A stretch of 64,000 bases of DNA from Cellulomonas wangleii (GTDB lineage Bacteria; Actinomycetota; Actinomycetes; Actinomycetales; Cellulomonadaceae). Below the pieces are notes generated by a model. The model was not told the DNA's origin. It ran no database searches and saw nothing but the letters and a program-made list of their open reading frames with translations. Below are positions 58,230 to 64,000 of the stretch, piece by piece (the first letter of the stretch is position 1; the number at the start of each line of letters is the position of its first letter). Where the stretch lies: NCBI RefSeq assembly GCF_018388445.1, contig NZ_CP074405.1, positions 806,001 to 870,000 of the forward strand, in the 5' to 3' direction. The position numbers and the translations under genes are program-made.

Positions 58230-59567
58230 GTGGCCGATGTCAGTACCGTGCCCTCGTCCGCATCGCCCCGACCCTCGACCCCGATCCCGCTGACGACGAA
58301 GGTCGGCCTGGCCGGTCTGGTCCTCGTGGCCAGCCTGGGCGCCACCAGCGGGATCAGTGGGGTCGTCGTCCTCGCGGGCCTCTACCTCGCGGCCACCGGC
58401 GCGTGGGCGGTGCGGCGGCGTCGCTCCTGGCTCGGGCGCCACAGCCGCGGGGCGGCCAGTGCGGTCCTCGCCGGCGGGCTCGTGCTCGTCGTGGTCGGAG
58501 GGGCGATCGCGGCACCTTCGGCCACGGAGGACCCCGGCGCGAGGGCCCTCGTCGCCGCCACGGCCACGCCGGACCCCGTGCGGACGCCCACCCCGGCGCC
58601 GACGCCCACGCCGCCGACCCTCGAGCAGCAGGCCGCCGCGCTGCCCGCTCCCGAGCTCGCTGCCGAGGTCGACGTCGTCGCGGCCCAGCAGTCGGCGGCA
58701 CCGCAGACGGCCCTCGCCGTCGTCGCCCTGCTCGAGGTCAAGGGACGGGCGCCGAAGACCGGGTACGACCGCGACCTGTTCGGCAGCGGGTGGGTCGACA
58801 CCGACCGCAACGGCTGCGACACCCGCAACGACATGCTCGCCCGGGACCTGGAGAACGAGACCTTCAAGCCCGGCACGCGCGACTGCGTGGTGCTCACCGG
58901 CACCCTCGCGGACCCGTACAGCGGCACGTCGATCGCGTTCACCCGCGGCCAGGAGACGAGCAACGCCGTGCAGATCGACCACGTCGTCGCGCTGTCGGAC
59001 GCGTGGCAGAAGGGTGCCCAGGGGTGGGACGAGCCCACGCGCGTGGCCTTCGCCAACGACCCGCTCAACCTCCTCGCCGTCGACGGGCCGCTCAACATGC
59101 AGAAGCGCGACGGGGACACGGCGACCTGGCTGCCGCCGCACAAGCCGTACCGCTGCGCGTACGTGGCCCGGCAGGTCGGCGTGAAGCACACGTACGGGCT
59201 GTGGGTCACCGAGGCCGAGCGCAACGCCATGGTGAGCGTCCTGTCCACCTGCGCCGAGGAGCCTCTGCCCGCCGGTGCGAAGGAGGTGCCTGCGCCCGCT
59301 CCGGCGCCTGCCCCGGCCGCCGCGCCTGCTCCGGCACCTGCCCCCGCCGCCGTGCCCGCCCCGGCCCCCGCGCCGGCAGAGCCTGCCGCACCGGCCCCGG
59401 CGCCCGCCCCCGCGGACCCGCCGGCACCGGCACCGGCTCCGGCCGCGGTCCACTACAAGAACTGTGCGGCGGCCCGTGCAGCAGGCGCCGCACCGGTGCG
59501 CGTCGGGGAGCCCGGCTACGGCACCCACCTCGACCGCGACGGCGACGGGATCGGCTGCGAGAGCTGA
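58230..59567 (+). CDS. Membrane-anchored or secreted HNH nuclease (GmrSD-C type) with excalibur domain
   Basis: A 445-residue protein. Two hydrophobic segments (~25-57 and ~78-96) and a Pro/Thr-rich spacer precede the nuclease domain (about 170-340), with 'DLFGSGWVDTDRNGCDTRND', the catalytic 'NAVQIDHVVALSDAWQKGAQ' and 'FANDPLNLLAVDGPLNMQKRD' (DUF1524/HNH). An Ala-Pro repeat spacer (~350-405) leads to an excalibur domain 'YKNCAAARAAGAAPVRVGEP' ending DRDGDGIGCES, a calcium-binding DxDxDGxxCE motif. It probably degrades DNA outside the cell. The GTG at 58230 has AAGGGG upstream. Confidence 0.88.
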   Translation: MADVSTVPSSASPRPSTPIPLTTKVGLAGLVLVASLGATSGISGVVVLAGLYLAATGAWAVRRRRSWLGRHSRGAASAVLAGGLVLVVVGGAIAAPSATEDPGARALVAATATPDPVRTPTPAPTPTPPTLEQQAAALPAPELAAEVDVVAAQQSAAPQTALAVVALLEVKGRAPKTGYDRDLFGSGWVDTDRNGCDTRNDMLARDLENETFKPGTRDCVVLTGTLADPYSGTSIAFTRGQETSNAVQIDHVVALSDAWQKGAQGWDEPTRVAFANDPLNLLAVDGPLNMQKRDGDTATWLPPHKPYRCAYVARQVGVKHTYGLWVTEAERNAMVSVLSTCAEEPLPAGAKEVPAPAPAPAPAAAPAPAPAPAAVPAPAPAPAEPAAPAPAPAPADPPAPAPAPAAVHYKNCAAARAAGAAPVRVGEPGYGTHLDRDGDGIGCES

Positions 59568-59573
59568 CGTGGT

Positions 59574-59591
59574 GCGGGCCGGTCGGCCCGC
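59574..59591 (+). terminator. Short hairpin after nuclease gene
   Basis: GCGGGCCG (59574-59581) and CGGCCCGC (59584-59591), just after the stop. Small loop, no T-run; moderate confidence. Confidence 0.4.
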
Positions 59592-59678
59592 CCGGGTCGC
59601 CCGCCCGACGCACCCACGTGCCGTCGCCGCAGCGCGATCCGCACGCCGACGGCGCCCCCGTCACGACCACCCTTGACG

Positions 59679-59728
59679 TCACCCGAACGGCTCCTTACGT
59701 TGTCACCCATCTGCCGCGTCTAACGTTA
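59679..59728 (+). promoter_or_regulatory. Regulatory region of GH10 xylanase gene
   Basis: TAACGTTA (59721-59728) is a perfect palindrome within CTAACGTTAA. Its central CG and A/T flanks resemble LacI-family operators, which often control xylanases. A TTACGTT direct relative lies at about 59695-59701, and TCACCCGA (complement of the CGGGTGA element) at 59679-59686. The rest of the 308-base gap is featureless GC-rich leader. Confidence 0.4.
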
Positions 59729-59875
59729 AAAACGACGGGGCAGGAGGAAGTGGGCTGCCTCGGCCCGCGCGCCGGTCAGCGAGGACCGGTGGGGCGCCGG
59801 GTGGCGCACGGTCATGTCGACCGGATCAGGGGCCCGCGGCAACGGAGCGGCGGGGTCCCGGGGGAGGAAGCGACC

Positions 59876-61813
59876 ATGAGGACGACCACACGACGACCTG
59901 GCGGGGCGCCCGGGACGAGGACGGGCGCTGCGCGCCGCCTGGCTGCGCGCTGGGTGGGGACGGCCGCCGCGGTGACGCTGGTGGCGGTGGGTGTCGCCGC
60001 GCCGGTGCAGGCCGCCGGCACGGACGGCACGTACGACGTCGAGATCCGCGTGGAGGGCCGCGGGGGCACCGTCACGGGCGCCGGCAGCTACGAGGCCGGT
60101 GAGACCGTCGACCTGACCGCCACGCCCGGCAGGGGCCACGTGTGGGGCGGCTGGACGTCGCCCGAGCTCGGGTGGATCGGCGCCCGCGTCGGCTCCTTCA
60201 CCATGCCGGAGCAGGACGTCGTCCTGGAGACGTCGTTCCGCAAGGCGATCAAGCCGCTGAAGGACGTGTACCGCGACTACTTCGACGTCGGGAACATCTG
60301 GTCCCACCCCGGCACGTACGAGCAGGGGTCGCCGGCGTCGGAGACGATCGCCAAGCACTACAGCGTCATGACGGCCGAGAACGCCATGAAGCCCGACCAG
60401 CTGCTGCCCAACGACAACATCGACCCGGAGACCGGCGCCTTCACGTTCAACTTCGCCCAGGCGGACGCGTTCGTCGACGAGACGCTCGCCCGCGGCATGA
60501 AGGTGCACGGGCACGTGCTGGTCTGGCACGGGCAGTCCCCGGCGCGGCTCAACAGCGGCACCACCGGCGGCACCCGCGCGCAGGCCCGCGCCAACATGGA
60601 GCGGTACATCACCGAGGTGCTCACGCACTTCGACGGTCGCGCCGTCTCCTGGGACGTCGTCAACGAGGCCTTCGTCGACGGGCTCGCGGAGTTCGACCCG
60701 GCCACGCAGGACTGGCGCGACTTCCTGCGCGGCGGGCCCAACGGCGGGTTCTCCCGCTGGTACACCGCGTACGCCAACGGCGCGGACACGGCGGCGGGGG
60801 AGCACCCGGCGGACTTCCTGTACGACGCGTTCGTGTTCGCCCGCACCGCCGACCCGGACATGCGGCTGGAGTACAACGACTTCAACGTCTTCCAGTCCGA
60901 GGGCAAGGCGCAGGCGATCATCGCGATGGCGACCGACCTCAACGCCCGCTACGCGGCCGAGCACCCCGAGGACCCGCGCCCGCTCGTCGAGGCGATCGGC
61001 ATGCAGTCGCACAACTACATCAACCAGACCCCGGCGTTCGCGTGCTCGTCGAACACCCGCCTGCCGCAGCTCGTGGACGACGCCGCCGCGGAGTGGCAGC
61101 CCGGCGCGTGCTCGGACGAGGCGTCCGTCGAGCGGTCGATCCAGCTCATCACCGAGGCCGGGTTCGAGGTGAGCATCAGCGAGCTCGACCTGCAGGTGTG
61201 GGAGGCGTGGAACGGCCAGCCCGAGGGTGACGACCGTGCCGCGTACCGCGACCTGACCGACCCGTCCGTCGCCGACCGCATCTCGCGCGAGGGCTTCACG
61301 TACTGGGTCGGCAAGATCGAGAACCGGGCCGAGCTGGAGCGGATCCAGGCGCAGCGGTTCGCCGAGTACTTCGCGGTCTACAAGACCTACGCCACGGACA
61401 TCGACCGCGTGACGTTCTGGGGGCTGAACGACCAGCTGAGCTGGCGCTCCACCCACAACCCGCTGATCCTCAACAGCGACTTCTCCGAGAAGCTCGCCGC
61501 GGTCGCCGTGGCCGACCCGGAGCGGTGGCTCGGGATCCGCGGGCACCTCAGCGACACCTCGAAGCTGCAGGAGGCGGTCGACCAGGCCGAGGCGCTCGAC
61601 CTGCGCGGCCACACGTACACCGGCAAGAGCGTCGGTGCCGTGCGCAAGGCGCTGGGCAAGGCCACGTCCGTCCTCGCCAAGGGCGCCCCGCAGGCCAAGG
61701 TCGACGAGGCGACCGCCGCGCTGCTCGACGCGATCGCGGCGCTCGAGCCGAACGGGCCGAAGGGACCGAAGCCGCCGAAGGCGCCGAAGCCGCCGCACCG
61801 CCCGCACCGCTGA
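59876..61813 (+). CDS. Secreted GH10 endo-1,4-beta-xylanase with FIVAR module and basic tail
   Basis: A 645-residue protein. Signal peptide ~1-47 (long, Arg-rich, ending VQA-A). Residues ~50-122 form a small beta module of the InlB-repeat type ('YDVEIRVEGRGGTVTGAGSY', 'GGWTSPELGW', 'FTMPEQDVVLETSF'). The GH10 barrel (~126-510) has acid/base Glu264 in 'WDVVNEAF' and nucleophile Glu436 in 'ISELDLQ'. A FIVAR-like three-helix module (~535-600) and a Pro/Lys/His tail ('PKGPKPPKAPKPPHRPHR') follow. No classical xylan-binding module is seen; the FIVAR part and basic tail may bind the cell wall. The ATG at 59876 has GGAGGA upstream. Confidence 0.93.
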   Translation: MRTTTRRPGGAPGTRTGAARRLAARWVGTAAAVTLVAVGVAAPVQAAGTDGTYDVEIRVEGRGGTVTGAGSYEAGETVDLTATPGRGHVWGGWTSPELGWIGARVGSFTMPEQDVVLETSFRKAIKPLKDVYRDYFDVGNIWSHPGTYEQGSPASETIAKHYSVMTAENAMKPDQLLPNDNIDPETGAFTFNFAQADAFVDETLARGMKVHGHVLVWHGQSPARLNSGTTGGTRAQARANMERYITEVLTHFDGRAVSWDVVNEAFVDGLAEFDPATQDWRDFLRGGPNGGFSRWYTAYANGADTAAGEHPADFLYDAFVFARTADPDMRLEYNDFNVFQSEGKAQAIIAMATDLNARYAAEHPEDPRPLVEAIGMQSHNYINQTPAFACSSNTRLPQLVDDAAAEWQPGACSDEASVERSIQLITEAGFEVSISELDLQVWEAWNGQPEGDDRAAYRDLTDPSVADRISREGFTYWVGKIENRAELERIQAQRFAEYFAVYKTYATDIDRVTFWGLNDQLSWRSTHNPLILNSDFSEKLAAVAVADPERWLGIRGHLSDTSKLQEAVDQAEALDLRGHTYTGKSVGAVRKALGKATSVLAKGAPQAKVDEATAALLDAIAALEPNGPKGPKPPKAPKPPHRPHR

Positions 61814-61818
61814 GCCGA

Positions 61819-61869
61819 CGAGGCCCCCGCAGGTCACCGGCGGCAGCCGGGACGCCTGCGGGGGCCTCG
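61819..61869 (+). terminator. Hairpin terminator after xylanase gene
   Basis: 15-base-pair stem (61819-61833 with 61855-61869) around a 21-base GC-rich loop, six bases after the stop. Confidence 0.75.
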
Positions 61870-62320
61870 CCGTGTCCGCCGCCGCCGCGACCGGCTCCCG
61901 CCGTGCGTCCCACCCGTCCCGCCGCCCGGTGTCGGACCGCCCCGCCGCCCGGATCGTGACCCAACCGTGCTCTGCGTCACCGGCCGGTGGTCCCGTCCCG
62001 GCGGTCGCCGTGCGCGTACCCTGAGGAGGAGGCGCGGCTCCGGTCCCCGTGAGCCGCCGCCCCGACCGGACACCGCCAGGTGCACGGCGAGCCCCTCGGT
62101 CACCGCACGGCGACGTCGGCGAGCGATCCTCGGAACGGCGATGACGCGGGGCCCCACCCCGCCCCGGTGCTCCACGCAGGTGTCCGGCGACCCGGCGCCC
62201 GAGGTGGGTGCCCCGGCCCGGGCTGCCGCGTGCCGGACCGGTCACCGGCGCACGACCCGTCGCGGCGTGGTCGCCGGTGCTGTGCCGTGGTCGCGGGTGC
62301 GGACGTGCGAAGGAGGAGAT
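61870..62320. other. Long intergenic leader before the helicase gene
   Basis: 451 bases without a convincing gene. A -10-like TACCCT lies at 62018-62023, which would give a leader of nearly 300 bases. A 32-codon frame (GTG at 62048 to TGA near 62144) is possible but has no codon-bias support. AAGGAGGAG at about 62310-62318 is the ribosome-binding site of the helicase gene. Confidence 0.4.
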
Positions 62321-64000
62321 GTGGCAGGAGCAGGCCGACGTCGGTCCGGAGGCTCGCGCGCGGGCACCGCAGGCTCGCGAGCGGGCACCGGGGTCCAGCG
62401 CCGCAAGGCGCCGCGCGCCGTCGAGCGCGGGCTCGTCCCGGTGCTCGCCGAGGTCGCCCGCGAGGTCGACCGCGCCGTGCAGCGCACACCCATCCGCCCG
62501 TCCGTCCGGACCAAGTTCCAGGTCGTCGCGCTGCTGGTCCGCGAGGAGCGCGCACGCCTCATGGCGGACGACCAGCTCGGCCAGTCCCGCCGCACCCAGC
62601 AGCTCAAGCGGCTCGACGACATCGCGACGATGCTCGCCCGCACCGCCGCCCGCGACACGTCCCTGCTCGCGCTGCTCGCCGACGACGCCCGGCTGTCCGA
62701 CGCCGCGCACGCCTACAAGGCGACCGTGATGCGCGAGGCCGGCATGGAGCCGCCCGCCGAGGAGCCCACCCCCGCCGCCCCGACGACGCCCGTCGTCGTC
62801 CCCGAGAACCGCGTGGTGCCGCAGTCGGTGCGCTCGCGTCAGCTCGCCAACCCGTTCCTCGCACCGGACTTCGAGGCCGCCGCCGAGCGCCGGGCCGCGC
62901 AGCCCCGGCGGCTGGCCGGCTGGGAGCTGCTCGAGCCGCTGTTCCGGTCCTTCGAGTACGCCGCCACGGGGGCGCCCGCCTGCATGCCGCTGCCGACGCC
63001 CCGGGTGGTGCCCGTGCCCGCCGGGCGCGAGCTCATGCCGCACCAGGCGCAGGTCGTCGCGGCGACGGCCGCCGGCCACCGCACGTTCCTGCTCGCCGAC
63101 GAGCCCGGCCTGGGCAAGACCGCCCAGGCGCTGCTGGCCGCGCAGGCCGCGGACGCCTACCCGCTGCTCGTCGTGGCGCCCAACGTCGTCAAGACCAACT
63201 GGGCGCGCGAGGTCGGGCTGTGGACGCCGTTCCGGCAGGCCACGGTCGTGCACGGCGACGGTGAGCAGGTCGACGCGTTCGCGGACGTCGTGATCGTCAA
63301 CTACGACATCCTCGACCGGCACGCCGGCTGGCTCGGCGACTTCGGCTTCCGCGGGATGGTCGTCGACGAGGCGCACTTCATCAAGAACAAGACGTCGCAG
63401 CGCTCGCAGCACGTGCTCGCGCTCTCCGAGCGCATCCGCACCCGCGCGGGGCGCCCGCTGCTCATGGCGCTGACCGGCACGCCGCTGATCAACGACATCG
63501 AGGACTTCCGCGCGATCTGGCAGTTCCTCGGCTGGATCGACGACACCAAGCCGCTCGGCCGGCTCATGACCGCGCTGGAGGAGACGGGCCTGACACCCGC
63601 CGACCCCGGCTTCTACACCGCCGCGCGCAACGCCGTCATCGACATGGGCATCGTGCGCCGCCGCAAGGTCGACGTCGCCGCCGACATCCCCGCCCGCCGC
63701 GTGGCCGACCTGCCGGTCGAGCTCGACGGCGCCACGGGGCGCTCGATCCGCGCGGCCGAGGCGGCGCTGGCGCAGCGGCTCCTCAGCCGGTACCGGGCCG
63801 CGCTGGAGGCTCGCACCGGCGACCCGTCCGTCGACGGGCTGGACCTGGACCTGGCGCGCCGCGTCGCCGCGGCCGAGCTCAAGGACTCCAGCTCGAAGGC
63901 CAAGGGCGAGAACGTCTTCACGATGGTGCGGCGCATCGGCCAGGCCAAGGCCGGACCCGCCGCGGACTACGCCGCGCAGCTGGCCCGCAACGTCGGCAAG
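62321..64000 (+). CDS. SNF2-type DEAD/DEAH-box helicase, N-terminal part
   Basis: 560 codons are visible and the frame is open at the window end. The first ~240 residues are an Ala/Arg-rich helical region of unknown function ('RPSVRTKFQVVALLVREERA'). The motor starts near 245 ('LMPHQAQVVAAT') with Walker A 'LADEPGLGKTAQA' (Lys about 266), 'LVVAPNVVKTNWAREV', the DEAH box 'VVDEAHFIKNKTSQRS' (Asp about 349) and motif III 'MALTGTPLINDIEDF'. This order is typical of SNF2/RapA-like double-stranded DNA translocases. The second RecA domain begins near the end. The GTG at 62321 is supported by the strong AAGGAGGAG. Confidence 0.9.
   Translation, partial: MAGAGRRRSGGSRAGTAGSRAGTGVQRRKAPRAVERGLVPVLAEVAREVDRAVQRTPIRPSVRTKFQVVALLVREERARLMADDQLGQSRRTQQLKRLDDIATMLARTAARDTSLLALLADDARLSDAAHAYKATVMREAGMEPPAEEPTPAAPTTPVVVPENRVVPQSVRSRQLANPFLAPDFEAAAERRAAQPRRLAGWELLEPLFRSFEYAATGAPACMPLPTPRVVPVPAGRELMPHQAQVVAATAAGHRTFLLADEPGLGKTAQALLAAQAADAYPLLVVAPNVVKTNWAREVGLWTPFRQATVVHGDGEQVDAFADVVIVNYDILDRHAGWLGDFGFRGMVVDEAHFIKNKTSQRSQHVLALSERIRTRAGRPLLMALTGTPLINDIEDFRAIWQFLGWIDDTKPLGRLMTALEETGLTPADPGFYTAARNAVIDMGIVRRRKVDVAADIPARRVADLPVELDGATGRSIRAAEAALAQRLLSRYRAALEARTGDPSVDGLDLDLARRVAAAELKDSSSKAKGENVFTMVRRIGQAKAGPAADYAAQLARNVGK

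Noticed and set aside
59286..59455. Repetitive GC-rich tract in the nuclease gene
   Set aside because: It encodes an Ala-Pro stalk in frame; not a mobile element or CRISPR array.
59726..63412. Open frame of 1228 codons on the minus strand
   Set aside because: Antisense shadow of the xylanase and helicase genes, with typical non-coding composition.

Overview
The window is chromosomal DNA of a very GC-rich actinobacterium. The strong G/C bias at third codon positions, many GTG starts, frequent GTGA/ATGA start-stop overlaps, apparently leaderless promoters, a c-di-AMP (ydaO-type) riboswitch before an NlpC/P60 hydrolase gene, Lcp proteins, a tandem DivIVA-like protein and a secreted GH10 xylanase all fit Cellulomonas or a close relative in the Micrococcales. 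The genus is an inference; no rRNA or marker gene is present.

Regions. (1) 1-3.4 kb: the tail of a cytoplasmic protein, a CAP-domain protein, and a leftward set (Pro-rich membrane protein, YdcF-like protein, DUF2530 protein). (2) 3.5-25.3 kb: a cell-wall glycopolymer locus. The rightward arm carries two Lcp ligases, a two-domain glycosyltransferase, wecC, a heparinase II/III-like protein and a CapK-like adenylating enzyme. The leftward arm is one tightly packed unit of nine genes: two GT4 transferases, an ABC exporter, wecB, a DUF6270 protein, another GT4, a heparinase-alpha/beta hydrolase fusion and an asparagine-synthase-like protein. WecB and WecC would make UDP-ManNAcA; the transferases build the chain, the ABC pair exports it and the Lcp proteins attach it to the wall. 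The two arms converge and overlap by 23 bases.

(3) 25.5-34.6 kb: NCS2 permease, VanZ, a degenerate GGDEF-EAL-like protein, a MarR-MFS pair, a DUF4012 protein, an SRPBCC-ArsR pair with visible operators, and a putative sortase substrate. (4) 34.7-52.4 kb: housekeeping and stress genes (serC, DtxR-type repressor, riboswitch plus NlpC/P60, HNH nuclease, universal stress protein, CAP protein, rocD-ddaH, aldo/keto reductase, OsmC, AIM24, DivIVA-like, BCCT transporter, GH13 enzyme, a small basic protein).

(5) 52.6-58.1 kb: the most unusual part. A 960-residue protein of unknown function is followed by a protein with a caspase-like His-Gly/Cys arrangement. Next come tRNA-Arg(CCT), a scar of broken genes (HEPN-like and potassium-channel fragments) and an orphan barstar homologue. 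(6) 58.2-64 kb: a secreted nuclease with an excalibur domain, the GH10 xylanase, and the first 560 codons of a SNF2-type helicase that runs off the end.
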